DNA of 64,000 nt from an uncultured Sphingomonadales bacterium (GTDB taxonomy: Bacteria; Pseudomonadota; Alphaproteobacteria; Sphingomonadales; Rhodothalassiaceae), in assembly GCA_947499155.1 (NCBI GenBank), contig CANMND010000004.1:202633-266632 (forward strand), written 5' to 3'. Position numbers and translations under genes: made by a program. This document shows positions 52,648 through 63,166 of the stretch, piece after piece (position 1 is the first letter of the stretch; each line of letters starts with the position of its first letter). The notes below the pieces were generated by a model. It saw only the letters and a program-made list of their open reading frames with translations, did no database searches and was not told where the DNA came from.

Positions 52648-52705
52648 GCTCACTACATGTTATGCCGATGGTTTCTTTAGTCGGCGAACGGGTGCGCACC
52701 CTTCC
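52640..52705 (-). promoter_or_regulatory. predicted antiterminator pairing in the pheA-aroF leader
   Basis: GGAAGGGTGC (52705-52696), located in the leader-peptide codons just after the Phe/Tyr run, can pair with GCAGCCTTCC (52649-52640), the 5' arm of the terminator, over nine base pairs with one internal G-G mismatch. This would exclude the terminator. A competing local palindrome GGGTGCGCACCC (52701-52690) could protect the terminator arm. The roles of these pairings are inferred from complementarity only. Confidence 0.7.
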
Positions 52706-52760
52706 CTGTGGGGGGCGTATAAAAGAAGCCAAAATAGGTAAAGCTGCGCGAAATATTCAT
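52677..52760 (-). CDS. Phe/Tyr-rich leader peptide of the pheA-aroF attenuator
   Basis: A 27-residue frame that begins MNISRSFTYFGFFYTPPT and ends with TAA at 52679-52677. Six of eight consecutive codons (F-T-Y-F-G-F-F-Y) encode Phe or Tyr. It lies between a promoter and the intrinsic terminator upstream of the fusion gene that makes prephenate and phenylpyruvate. Stalling of the ribosome at these codons when Phe- or Tyr-tRNA is scarce would free the antiterminator strand. No ribosome binding site precedes the ATG; the predicted transcription start falls at or next to it, so translation from a leaderless mRNA is probable, as reported for the trpL leader of Sinorhizobium. Confidence 0.85.
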   Translation of the reverse strand: MNISRSFTYFGFFYTPPTGKGAHPFAD

Positions 52761-52767
52761 GAGTCGG

Positions 52768-52797
52768 ACCATATGGTTCCGAAATGGGTAATGTCAA
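52768..52797 (-). promoter_or_regulatory. predicted promoter of the pheA-aroF attenuator
   Basis: TTGACA (52797-52792) is a perfect -35; TATGGT (52773-52768) is a -10 with 4 of 6 matches, 18 bases further. The transcript should begin near 52760, at the leader-peptide ATG. The rest of the gap up to the divergent prolyl aminopeptidase gene (52924) shows nothing further. Confidence 0.7.
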
Positions 52798-52923
52798 GAA
52801 AGTTTTTTGGCAGATTTAAGCAATAAATTGTTTCATTTGAAACTGAGTGAAAAAGTCTCCAAGGTGGTTGCAACCCCAGTGACAAGACGCCATCAAGGAT
52901 ATGGACATCTGCGGGAGACTTAA

Positions 52924-53928
52924 ATGCCATCGTCTGTCAAAAACCTTGATCACACACCGGGCCAGCTTGGTCTTTATCCACCCGTTGAAAGCCACCATCA
53001 CGGATATCTGCCCGTCGGGGATGGTCATGCGCTTTATTATGAGCTGTCAGGCAATCCGAAGGGGCTACCTGTTGTGTTCCTCCATGGCGGTCCCGGTGGC
53101 GGCACCTCTCCCGTGCAGAGACGGTTCTTTGATCCACAGCGCTACCACATCATCCTGTTTGATCAGCGCGGTTGTGGTCGGTCGCGGCCCTTTGCAGGTC
53201 TTGAACATAACACCACGGCTCACCTGATTGCGGATATTGAAAAGCTGCGAACGCATCTTGCAATAGAGCGCTGGCATGTCTTTGGCGGCTCCTGGGGCAG
53301 TACGCTGGCGCTTTTATATGCGCAGGCCTTTCCGGATCGGGTTCTGGGTCTGGTTCTGCGTGGCATATTTTTGATGCGCCAATGTGAACTGGACTGGTTC
53401 TATAAATTTGGGACCAATGCGATTTTCCCTGATGCCTGGGAAGATTTTATCGCTTTTATCCCGCCCGATGAACGCTCAGACATAATTGCCGCCTATTACA
53501 AGCGTCTGACCGGGCCAGATGAAACCGTGCGCCTTGAAGCGGCGAGGAGTTGGAGCAGTTGGGAAAGCCGGTGTGTCACTCTTGTGCCGGATCCTCATCA
53601 GGTCAAGCACGCCCAAAATACTGAATTCGCAGTCGCCTTTGCCCGAATCGAATGTCACTATTTTTATCATCGGGGGTTTTTGGAATCGGATGACCAGATC
53701 TTGCGGAATGCGGGGCTGATTCAGCATATCCCCACAGTGATTGTCCAAGGCCGCTATGACGCAATCTGTCCGCCACGCGCCGCCTGGGACCTGAAAAATG
53801 CCCTGCCGGATGCACAATTAAAACTGGTGCCGGTGGCCGGTCATTCAGCGTTTGAAAAGCCTGTCATTCATGAACTGGTTACTGCGACGTCATCGATGGC
53901 GGACCTCTCATATGAGAGCTGGGCGTGA
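52924..53928 (+). CDS. pip: prolyl aminopeptidase (proline iminopeptidase)
   Basis: A 334-residue alpha/beta hydrolase that removes N-terminal proline from peptides. HGGPGGGTSP (near residue 54) forms the oxyanion hole, the nucleophile is Ser in FGGSWGSTLAL near residue 121, Asp lies in QGRYDAICPP and His in VAGHSAFE. FDQRGCGRSRP is the family signature. GGGAG six bases before ATG 52924 supports the start. It is divergent from the pheA-aroF leader and convergent with tldD. Confidence 0.94.
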   Translation: MPSSVKNLDHTPGQLGLYPPVESHHHGYLPVGDGHALYYELSGNPKGLPVVFLHGGPGGGTSPVQRRFFDPQRYHIILFDQRGCGRSRPFAGLEHNTTAHLIADIEKLRTHLAIERWHVFGGSWGSTLALLYAQAFPDRVLGLVLRGIFLMRQCELDWFYKFGTNAIFPDAWEDFIAFIPPDERSDIIAAYYKRLTGPDETVRLEAARSWSSWESRCVTLVPDPHQVKHAQNTEFAVAFARIECHYFYHRGFLESDDQILRNAGLIQHIPTVIVQGRYDAICPPRAAWDLKNALPDAQLKLVPVAGHSAFEKPVIHELVTATSSMADLSYESWA

Positions 53929-53952
53929 TAACCGTGCATGATCGTTAATTGA

Positions 53953-55377
53953 TCAGGCGGCTATACCACCCACAGTCAGGGCATCCACCCGCAAGCTGGG
54001 CTGGCCCACGCCCACAGGGACGGACTGACCGCCCTTGCCGCAAGTTCCGATTCCGGGGTCAAGAGCGAGATCATTGCCCACCATGCTGACTCTGGTCAGG
54101 ACATCGGGACCATTGCCGATGAGGGTTGCGCCCTTCACTGGCTCGGCGATCACGCCATTGCGGATGCGATAGGCTTCTGTACAGGAGAAGACGAATTTGC
54201 CACTGGTGATATCAACCTGTCCGCCACCAAAATTGACCGCATAAAGTCCGTCATCCACGGACGCAATAATGTCCTTGGGGTCATGTTCGCCCGCCAGCAT
54301 GAATGTATTGGTCATGCGAGGCATGGGCTGGTGCGCAAAGGATTGTCGGCGACCATTGCCAGTGGACTCCACACCCATCAGCCGGGCATTGGTGCGGTCC
54401 TGCATATAGCCCTTCAAAATACCATCCTCGATCAGGACAGTGCGCTCTGACGCGGTTCCTTCATCATCAATGGTAAGGGACCCGCGGGAATTGCCGATGC
54501 TGCCATCATCTACGATGGTAATCCCGTCCGCTGCGACGCGCTTACCCATCAGATCTGAAAATGCGGATGTTTTCTTGCGGTTGAAGTCCCCTTCAAGGCC
54601 ATGGCCAATGGCTTCGTGCAATAAAATCCCAGGCCAGCCGGAGCCAAGCACCACCGGCATTGTTCCGGCAGGGGCATCGACGCTTTCCAGATTGACCTCA
54701 GCCTGTCTCAGCGCCTCATTGACATGGGCCTGCCAGACTTCGGGACGGAAAAACTCATGATAGCCGTGGCGACCACCGCTGCCATGACTGCCGCTTTCAA
54801 GGCGCTCGCCCGATTTCAGCACGACATTGATATTGAGGCGCACGAGCGGGCGAATGTCGCGCATGACCCGTCCTTCAGGGCGCAAAATCTCTACAACTTG
54901 CCAACTCCCTGAGAGAGACGCGGTGAATTGGGCGATGCGCGAATCTTTTTGGCGGGCATAGGAATCCATGTCGCTCATAAGCGACACCTTGAGGGCGAAT
55001 TCATGGGCCTCAAGTGGATTGTCGGCAGAATAGATCAGGCGATTCGTTCCAACAGGGGGGAGAGCAACCTGTCCCTTGTGGCCAAGACGGACGGCTTGCG
55101 CTGTATCGATGGCGCGGGAAATTGCATCGGTTGACAGCTCTGATGAATGGGCATAGCCAGTTGCGTCCCCTGCAATACCGCGCAGGCCAAAGCCCTGGGA
55201 TGCGTTGAAAGTAGCGGACTTCATGCGTCCATCATCAAACAGCAGGCTTTCAGACTGGACATACTCCAGAAACAATTCGCCATCATCAAGACCGGTCAGA
55301 CCCTTATCAACAAGCCGGGATACGGTTGTGCGGTCCATTTGCGGAGTCTGGTAAAAAAAATCTGTTGAAAGTGTCAT
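53953..55377 (-). CDS. tldD: metalloprotease TldD
   Basis: A 474-residue member of the TldD/PmbA family of zinc metalloproteases, which degrade or mature unfolded peptides and peptide-derived natural products (for example microcin B17 and CcdA in E. coli). The HExxxH zinc motif is in LHEAIGHGLEGDF near residue 255, with GSGWPGIL upstream. ATG 55377 was chosen; the frame reaches a GTG nine codons earlier. The partner TldE (PmbA) is not in the window. It is divergent from the cytochrome oxidase operon. Confidence 0.93.
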   Translation of the reverse strand: MTLSTDFFYQTPQMDRTTVSRLVDKGLTGLDDGELFLEYVQSESLLFDDGRMKSATFNASQGFGLRGIAGDATGYAHSSELSTDAISRAIDTAQAVRLGHKGQVALPPVGTNRLIYSADNPLEAHEFALKVSLMSDMDSYARQKDSRIAQFTASLSGSWQVVEILRPEGRVMRDIRPLVRLNINVVLKSGERLESGSHGSGGRHGYHEFFRPEVWQAHVNEALRQAEVNLESVDAPAGTMPVVLGSGWPGILLHEAIGHGLEGDFNRKKTSAFSDLMGKRVAADGITIVDDGSIGNSRGSLTIDDEGTASERTVLIEDGILKGYMQDRTNARLMGVESTGNGRRQSFAHQPMPRMTNTFMLAGEHDPKDIIASVDDGLYAVNFGGGQVDITSGKFVFSCTEAYRIRNGVIAEPVKGATLIGNGPDVLTRVSMVGNDLALDPGIGTCGKGGQSVPVGVGQPSLRVDALTVGGIAA

Positions 55378-55659
55378 GATTATCTGGTGCCTGCTTGAAT
55401 TCACTCATTTAAGGATAGGCGTTGAACGGCGTTGATCCAAGCCCCATGAGAGAATTTGTTTGTTTGAGGGTGATCTTGTTGTTGACCGCCGCCTCAACTG
55501 GTCATAAGGCACAGACGGCAAGACGGGGTGGGCAATTTGTCTCACCCTTGAAGCTGGATTGTATTATACAACAGGTGGTACCAAGAGAGATTGCTGTAAT
55601 CGCGGTGTATAAGGCAAAAATATGCCATGGGCAAAAACCGAACAAAAGCGGGATAAGCG

Positions 55660-56571
55660 ATGAGAATTCTACTGGGGACAATTGGCGCTGTCATTGCGGC
55701 CATCGTCGGGTCAGCTCACAAAGCTGCAGCTCAGGCTGTTGGGTTGCCTGAAAGCGGGGGTATGGGCTTTCAAGAACCTGCATCGCCGATCATGGAGCAA
55801 CTCGTCAGCTTCCATGACTTGTTGTTATGGCTGGTTACTGGAATCTGTGTTCTGGTGGCGGGGCTGATTTTATGGATTATTATTCGATATAATCGTAAAG
55901 CCAATCCGGTGCCTTCCAAGACATCTCATAATACCCTTATTGAGGTATTGTGGACCGCTGTGCCGGTTTTGATTCTGGTTGTTATCGCCGTCCCCAGTTT
56001 CAAATTGCTTTATGCCCAGGACCAGACGCCACCAGCCGATCTGGTGGTGAAGGCCATTGGTAGCCAGTGGTACTGGACTTATGAATATCCTGATTATGAT
56101 AATATGAGCTTTGACGCTGTCATGCTCTCGGAAAAGTTTTTTACTGACCAGTCGGCAGAGTCGCAGGCGCAGCGCGCAGAAGCCGTGGGTTATCTGCAGA
56201 ATTTCCTCAACAGTGACAAAACTCCTGAGATACACCGCCTTCTGGATACGGACACCCGGATTGTTGTGCCGGTTGGCAAAGTTGTGAAGGTGCTGGTAAC
56301 TGCGTCGGATGTGATCCATTCCTGGACGATTCCAGCTTTCGGCATCAAGGTGGACGCAGTGCCCGGGCGCCTGAATGAAGTTTGGTTCAAGGCGAACGAG
56401 ATCGGAACTTATTACGGTCAGTGCTCAGAGCTGTGCGGTGTCCGCCATGCCTATATGCCCATAGTGGTGGAAGCTGTAAGTCAGGAAGATTTTGACAGGT
56501 GGGTTGAGCGGGCGCAGGCGGAATATGCCGAAGCGCCTGCCACGACGCGTCTTGCGTCCATCAGCCACTGA
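55660..56571 (+). CDS. ctaC: cytochrome c oxidase subunit II
   Basis: A 303-residue subunit of aa3-type oxidase. A signal peptide (cleavage near AAA-QA) is followed by two membrane segments (about 50-75 and 93-115) and the cupredoxin domain with the CuA ligands: His in VIHSWTIPAFG, then CSELCGVRHAYMP, plus WYWTYEYP, the electron-entry Trp region. There is no C-terminal haem c. An insert of about 35 residues (VMLSEKFFTDQSAESQAQR...) occurs in the CuA domain. First gene of the cta operon. Confidence 0.96.
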   Translation: MRILLGTIGAVIAAIVGSAHKAAAQAVGLPESGGMGFQEPASPIMEQLVSFHDLLLWLVTGICVLVAGLILWIIIRYNRKANPVPSKTSHNTLIEVLWTAVPVLILVVIAVPSFKLLYAQDQTPPADLVVKAIGSQWYWTYEYPDYDNMSFDAVMLSEKFFTDQSAESQAQRAEAVGYLQNFLNSDKTPEIHRLLDTDTRIVVPVGKVVKVLVTASDVIHSWTIPAFGIKVDAVPGRLNEVWFKANEIGTYYGQCSELCGVRHAYMPIVVEAVSQEDFDRWVERAQAEYAEAPATTRLASISH

Positions 56572-56579
56572 GTAAATGA

Positions 56580-58241
<1,662 letters not shown>

Positions 58242-58260
58242 GGGTCTATCAGTCAAAGAC

Positions 58261-59178
58261 ATGACCAACGCCATTCACATAAAGCCGGTCACGGTACAGT
58301 CGGAAGCCATTCCCTTGGGTGGAGAGGTCCGTGACTATGTTTTGTTGCTGAAGCCGCGGGTCATGTCATTGGTGGTGTTCACTGGCCTGATCGGCATGAT
58401 CGTAGCGCCCGGCACTTTGCATCCGGTTCTGGCTTTTACTGCTATTTTGTGTATCGCCATCGGTGCAGGGGCCTCCGGTGCACTAAATATGTGGTTTGAT
58501 GCCGATATTGATGCGGTCATGGCCCGAACTGCCAAGCGCCCGATCCCGGCGGGGCGGCTGACGCGAACAGATGCCCTTGGTTTCGGACTGGTTTTGTCCG
58601 TGGGGTCGGTGACGATGATGGCTCTGGCCGTCAATTGGGTCGCAGCGGCACTTCTTGCCCTGACGATTTTCTTTTACGCTGTCATATACACCATGTGGCT
58701 TAAACGCCGTACGCCACAGAATATAGTGATTGGCGGGGCTGCCGGGGCTTTTCCTCCGATGATTGGCTATGCAGCAGTGACGGGGTCTGTGACGCTCGAC
58801 AGCCTGGTGTTGTTTGCCATCATCTTTATGTGGACACCGCCACATTTCTGGGCGCTCGCTTTGTTCATCAGGATGGACTTCTCAAAAGCCGGAGTTCCGG
58901 TCCTGCCGATTTCAGCGGGGGAGGACGCGGCACGAAGTCAAATCCTGATCTATAGCCTGATCCTTGCACCTCTTGGTGTTTTGCCATGGGTTTTGGGCTT
59001 TGGCGGATTGGCATATGGTATTGTGTCGTCCTTGCTGGGGACGTGGTTTGTAATTCGCGCGCTGGCTGTCTGGCGCGCTGTGGATAATGCAGACAAGCGG
59101 TTATTTACCTTTTCCATCCTTTACCTGTTTTTGCTTTTTGCAACGCTGGGTGTTGAACATCTGGCAAGGGCCTTATGA
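58261..59178 (+). CDS. ctaB: protohaem IX farnesyltransferase (haem O synthase)
   Basis: A 305-residue membrane prenyltransferase of the UbiA type that makes haem O from protohaem and farnesyl diphosphate. The Asp-rich motif [24 protein letters not shown] near residue 80 binds the diphosphate; the second Asp motif is [20 protein letters not shown]. It follows ctaD by 19 bp and its stop overlaps the next start. Confidence 0.96.
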   Translation: MTNAIHIKPVTVQSEAIPLGGEVRDYVLLLKPRVMSLVVFTGLIGMIVAPGTLHPVLAFTAILCIAIGAGASGALNMWFDADIDAVMARTAKRPIPAGRLTRTDALGFGLVLSVGSVTMMALAVNWVAAALLALTIFFYAVIYTMWLKRRTPQNIVIGGAAGAFPPMIGYAAVTGSVTLDSLVLFAIIFMWTPPHFWALALFIRMDFSKAGVPVLPISAGEDAARSQILIYSLILAPLGVLPWVLGFGGLAYGIVSSLLGTWFVIRALAVWRAVDNADKRLFTFSILYLFLLFATLGVEHLARAL

Positions 59179-59303
59179 GTATGGCGGACCGTGAATTCAA
59201 AAAGCGCCGCCAGAAGCGCAATATCGCGCTGGGTGTAGTCCTGTTGGCTCTAGTCATTTTGTTTTTTGTCGTGACCATTGTGAAAATGCGAGGGGCAGCG
59301 TGA
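59175..59303 (+). CDS. CoxF-like small cytochrome oxidase assembly protein
   Basis: A 42-residue protein below the size that gene finders normally report. It has a basic N-terminal part ([18 protein letters not shown]) and one membrane segment ([19 protein letters not shown]). Its ATG overlaps the ctaB stop (ATGA) and its TGA overlaps the ctaG start (TGATG), so it is coupled on both sides. Alphaproteobacterial cta operons carry a small CoxF-type gene in this position; the role is thought to be in oxidase assembly. Confidence 0.8.
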   Translation: MSMADREFKKRRQKRNIALGVVLLALVILFFVVTIVKMRGAA

Positions 59304-59860
59304 TGGAAAAAACGAAAATGAAAAACCTGAAGGCACTGATGCTGGCCATGCTGGCACTGGGTGCTTCTGGCGCGCTTGCTGTCTATGCCGTGCCGCTTTA
59401 CGAGATGTTTTGTAAAGTGACAGGGTTTGGCGGGACAGTGCAACGAGCGGATTCCAATGAATCAGAGCAGATTGACAGGGTCATAACCATAAGATTTGAC
59501 GGGAGTGTCGATGGTAGCCTTCCCTGGAAATTCAAACCAGTACAAGTGACGCAAGACGTAAGAGTGGGCGAAACAGCACTGGCGTTTTATGAAGCTACCA
59601 ACCTGTCTGATCATGCAATAACTGGCTCGGCCGTCTTCAATGTGACGCCTCACAAAGCGGGCCTGTATTTCTCAAAAATCGAATGTTTCTGTTTCACGGA
59701 ACAGACGCTTCAACCTGGCGAAACCGCATCCATGCCTGTGACATATTACATCGAACCGGACATTATGGATGATCGCAAAATGAACAATGTGCATGAAATC
59801 ACATTGTCATACAGTTTCTTCTTCCAAAGGGATGAGGATAATTTGGACGGTGAGGTCTAG
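59303..59860 (+). CDS. ctaG: cytochrome c oxidase assembly protein CtaG (Cox11)
   Basis: A 185-residue copper chaperone with an N-terminal membrane anchor (about 8-28) and an immunoglobulin-like domain. The copper-binding Cys pair is IECFCFTEQTL near residue 125, the Cox11 hallmark; PLYEMFCKVTGFGG is the other signature. It delivers copper to the CuB site of subunit I. ATG 59303 overlaps the stop of the CoxF-like gene; a GTG one codon earlier is in frame. Confidence 0.95.
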   Translation: MEKTKMKNLKALMLAMLALGASGALAVYAVPLYEMFCKVTGFGGTVQRADSNESEQIDRVITIRFDGSVDGSLPWKFKPVQVTQDVRVGETALAFYEATNLSDHAITGSAVFNVTPHKAGLYFSKIECFCFTEQTLQPGETASMPVTYYIEPDIMDDRKMNNVHEITLSYSFFFQRDEDNLDGEV

Positions 59861-59940
59861 GTGGCCACCGTTCTGGGGTTATAAAATGACAAAGAGGGCC
59901 GATTGCTGACCTGGCCCGAATAAAAAGAGAGAGTGAGACC

Positions 59941-60747
59941 ATGGCTGGCGATGTGAAACACGATTATCATCTTGTAAATCCAAGCCCATGGCCGATTGTC
60001 GGGTCAATCGCTGTCTTTACGATGGCTTTTGGTTTTGTCGGCATGATGCATGACTGGGGATTTGCCAATTATATTTTCGGGGCAGGCGTACTGGGCGTTT
60101 TCTACACCATGTACGAATGGTGGAGCGATGTGGTTCGCGAGGCTGAAGGCGGTGACCACAAGCCAGTGGTCCAGATTGGCCTCCGGTATGGCATCATCTT
60201 GTTCATCACATCGGAAGTCATGTTCTTTGTCGCGTGGTTTTGGGCCTATTTCAATGCGGCCCTGTTCCCGACAGAGGCGATTGGTGCTGTCTGGCCGCCT
60301 GAGGGCATCATCACGTTCAACCCTTGGCATATTCCTTATGTCAATACATTGATCCTGCTGCTGTCGGGTACTACTGTCACCTGGGCACATCATGCTCTTT
60401 TGGAAGATGACCGCGACGGACTTAAGAAGGGCTTGTGGGCGACGGTTCTCCTGGGTGCGCTGTTTACCTGTTTCCAGACATATGAATACAGTGTCGCGGC
60501 TTTTGGGTTGTCGTCGGGGATTTACGGCGCCACCTTCTTCATGGCCACGGGCTTTCATGGGTTCCATGTTCTGGTTGGAACCATATTCCTGACCGTCTGC
60601 CTGATCCGGTCTTATCGTGGTCATTTCAAGCCTGACCATCATTTCGGGTTCGAAGCAGCGGCCTGGTACTGGCATTTTGTGGACGTGGTCTGGGTCTTTC
60701 TGTTCTTCAGCATCTATGTCTGGGGCGCAGGAGCCATTACGCATTAA
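59941..60747 (+). CDS. ctaE: cytochrome c oxidase subunit III
   Basis: A 268-residue subunit with seven membrane helices. EVMFFVAWFWAYFNAALFP, TFFMATGFHGFHVLVGTIFL and FGFEAAAWYWHFVDVVWVFLF are the conserved stretches. It stabilises the catalytic core against turnover inactivation. It begins 80 bp after ctaG; a terminator follows 48 bp after its stop codon. Confidence 0.97.
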   Translation: MAGDVKHDYHLVNPSPWPIVGSIAVFTMAFGFVGMMHDWGFANYIFGAGVLGVFYTMYEWWSDVVREAEGGDHKPVVQIGLRYGIILFITSEVMFFVAWFWAYFNAALFPTEAIGAVWPPEGIITFNPWHIPYVNTLILLLSGTTVTWAHHALLEDDRDGLKKGLWATVLLGALFTCFQTYEYSVAAFGLSSGIYGATFFMATGFHGFHVLVGTIFLTVCLIRSYRGHFKPDHHFGFEAAAWYWHFVDVVWVFLFFSIYVWGAGAITH

Positions 60748-60794
60748 GGCACTCCCCCCACTTCAAACAGGCTCAACACGGCCCATATAGTGCA

Positions 60795-60831
60795 GAAACC
60801 GGCAAAGTCTCTTCGCCGGTTTCGCTTTTTT
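60795..60831 (+). terminator. intrinsic terminator of the cta operon
   Basis: GAAACCGGC (60795-60803) and GCCGGTTTC (60815-60823) form a perfect 9-bp stem with an 11-base loop, followed by GC and six T. It separates ctaE from surf1. Confidence 0.9.
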
Positions 60832-60888
60832 GTGACGCGATGAATTTTTAAAACTTTGTCTTGTGGAAGAAGAGAAAAAGAGCTGACG

Positions 60889-61578
60889 ATGAACAGATTC
60901 CGGCCCGGTTTATGGACTACGGTTATCGTCTTGATCTCCATCGTGATTCTGGGTGCGCTAGGCCAATGGCAACTTGATCGGCGGGCCTGGAAACACACAC
61001 TTGTTGATGAGATCGCTACCCGAAGCTCAGGTCCGCCTGTGAGGCTGCCAGCTCATATTGAAAAGCCGGAAGACTGGCGCTATCGGCATGTGAAGGTGCG
61101 CGGTCATTTTGATCATGGGTCTGAAATCATTTCGATTTCTGGTCGCGGTTATCACATCATCACACCCTTGATAAGGGCGAATGGGGAAGATCCTGTGCTC
61201 GTCGTCCGTGGTTATGTGCCCCCGACACGTCAGGCTCAGATAACGCGTCAGGATGGCCTGATTGAGGGTGAAGTGGAGGTGCGTGCAATCGCGCGTCTCA
61301 AGCAAGTGCCAAACATGTTCATTCCAGATAATGACCCCGCTGCCGGCATCTGGTACTGGCGCGATCTGGATGCCATGGCGAAATCCGTTGGTCTAGACCC
61401 TGTGGTACCGCTGTTCCTGGAAGCGACTGACACGGCGGCAGGCGGCTGGCCACAAGGTGGCATAACCCGGCTCGATATCCCGGATAACCATCTGCAATAT
61501 GCATTGACCTGGTTTTCATTGGCGTTCGTGCTTTTGGTCATATATCTGATTTTCGGCTTCAAGCGCGGTCAGGAATAA
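60889..61578 (+). CDS. SURF1-family oxidase assembly protein
   Basis: A 229-residue protein with two membrane segments, near both ends (about 8-26 and 205-225), around a periplasmic domain. LGQWQLDRRAWK, WRYRHVKVRGHFD and NHLQYALTWFSLAFVLLVIY are SURF1 signatures. It helps insert haem a into subunit I. ATG 60889 fits the family; a TTG 11 codons earlier is in frame. In many alphaproteobacteria a DUF983 gene and thrC lie near it; neither is here. Confidence 0.93.
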   Translation: MNRFRPGLWTTVIVLISIVILGALGQWQLDRRAWKHTLVDEIATRSSGPPVRLPAHIEKPEDWRYRHVKVRGHFDHGSEIISISGRGYHIITPLIRANGEDPVLVVRGYVPPTRQAQITRQDGLIEGEVEVRAIARLKQVPNMFIPDNDPAAGIWYWRDLDAMAKSVGLDPVVPLFLEATDTAAGGWPQGGITRLDIPDNHLQYALTWFSLAFVLLVIYLIFGFKRGQE

Positions 61579-61657
61579 TCTGTAGCCATTGCTTGGCATT
61601 CCTCACCTTTAAGCTTAATAGTTTTAATCGAGACAGAAAAATGAAAGGTCAGACTCT

Positions 61658-62968
61658 TTGGTCCATATAAACAGTGTCCCAAATGCGCCCGCATCATCTG
61701 GCAGGGCACCGCGTTTGACGCGTTTGCCAAATGGGCTTCGCGTGGTGACGGATCGCATGGATCATGTGGAATCCGCCTCTATAGGGGTCTGGATCGGCAC
61801 TGGTGCGCGCTATGAAACTCTGGCTGAAAATGGCATGTCTCACATGCTTGAGCACATGCTCTTCAAGGGGACCAAAAGGCGCAGTCCACGAGCCATTGCA
61901 GAAGAAATCGAATCGGTTGGCGGGCACATGAATGCGTATACAGCCCGTGATCATACCACGTTTTACGCCAAGGTCCTGAAAGAGGATGTGCCACTTGCAG
62001 CCGATCTTCTGGCTGATATTTTACAGAACTCCCTGATAGATGAAAATGAGTTAAGACGCGAAAGAGAAGTAATTATCCAGGAAATCGGTCAGGCCGAAGA
62101 TACGCCCGATGATATCGTCTTTGATTATCTTCAGGAAGCTGCCTATCCCGACCAGCCATTGGGCCGGTCTATCCTGGGGACTGAACAGCGGGTCGCCGGG
62201 TTTATGCGTGATGACGTGATCTCTTATCTCAAGTCATGCTACCGCGCGCAAAACATGGTCATTGCTGCGGCTGGAAACATTCAGCATGACGAGATCGTGC
62301 GTCTGGTGGAGGACCTGTTCATTGATATCCCGCAAGGGCAGGGGCGTGCATTTGAGCCTGCTACTTATCTTGCGGGCGAACGGCATGAGCGTCGGATCAC
62401 GGAACAACTGCATCTGACACTTGGGTTCCCCGGCCAGGCTTTTGGTAACCCCGATTATTATGCAGCCCAGGTGTTTTCCACCATTTTTGGCGGTGGCATG
62501 TCTTCACGGCTGTTTCAGGAGGTACGCGAGGTCCGGGGTCTGGCCTATTCGATATACAGCTTTGGGGTATCACAATGCGACACCGGTCTGTTTGGGATTT
62601 ATGCGGGGACTTCACCTGAATTCGCTCACGATCTGGTCGACGTAATCGCAAGGGAAATGCATCAGCTGATGAAGGCGGTGCCGGAGGAAGAGATTTCCCG
62701 TGCTCGCGCCCAATTGAAAGCAGGTTTGCTGATGTCTCTGGAAAGTACCTCTTCCCGGATCGAGCAGATGGGACGGCAGATGCTGATCTTTGACAGGATC
62801 ATCGATACCGATGAACTGGTGGAGCGCGTGGAGGCGGTGGACTCATCTGCGCTTGTCCGGGTATGCGAACATATGATGGGCACCGGGCGTCCAACAGTTG
62901 CGACGGTTGGTCCGGTAGGGACACTGCCGGACTATGATAAAATAACCGGACTGTTTGCTTTGGCCTGA
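61658..62968 (+). CDS. M16 zinc peptidase (processing-peptidase-like)
   Basis: A 436-residue M16 peptidase. The inverted zinc motif HMLEH (residues 62-66, GMSHMLEHMLFKG) and the later Glu in ELRREREVIIQEI complete the site; IFGGGMSSRLFQEVREVRGLAYSIYS is the substrate-binding Gly-rich loop of mitochondrial processing peptidase relatives. The frame starts at TTG 61658, with AAGG eight bases upstream, and no better start is visible. It is commonly placed near the oxidase operon in alphaproteobacteria. The second M16 subunit is not adjacent. Confidence 0.92.
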   Translation: MVHINSVPNAPASSGRAPRLTRLPNGLRVVTDRMDHVESASIGVWIGTGARYETLAENGMSHMLEHMLFKGTKRRSPRAIAEEIESVGGHMNAYTARDHTTFYAKVLKEDVPLAADLLADILQNSLIDENELRREREVIIQEIGQAEDTPDDIVFDYLQEAAYPDQPLGRSILGTEQRVAGFMRDDVISYLKSCYRAQNMVIAAAGNIQHDEIVRLVEDLFIDIPQGQGRAFEPATYLAGERHERRITEQLHLTLGFPGQAFGNPDYYAAQVFSTIFGGGMSSRLFQEVREVRGLAYSIYSFGVSQCDTGLFGIYAGTSPEFAHDLVDVIAREMHQLMKAVPEEEISRARAQLKAGLLMSLESTSSRIEQMGRQMLIFDRIIDTDELVERVEAVDSSALVRVCEHMMGTGRPTVATVGPVGTLPDYDKITGLFALA

Positions 62969-63166
62969 ACAGGTTTAGACATTGCAAAATGCGTGATGGA
63001 GCGTTAAACCACGGCACAGTGAGTTTGAATTGTTGCAGTGGCAGGCCGTAAATGTGACGGCATGTCACATGGTACCCATTATGGGCCGCGCTTTAGACAA
63101 GCAGACGGCCTTTTTTTGGAATTGATAAAACGGGCATCCAAGCTCGTTAAGCTCTGGGATCGGAAG

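Noticed and set aside
55422-55751. A 109-codon frame before ctaC
   Set aside because: It overlaps the ctaC signal peptide in another frame and has no ribosome binding site or family resemblance.
60004-60744. A 246-codon minus-strand frame across ctaE
   Set aside because: Shadow of the ctaE reading frame; product is low-complexity and without membrane segments or motifs.
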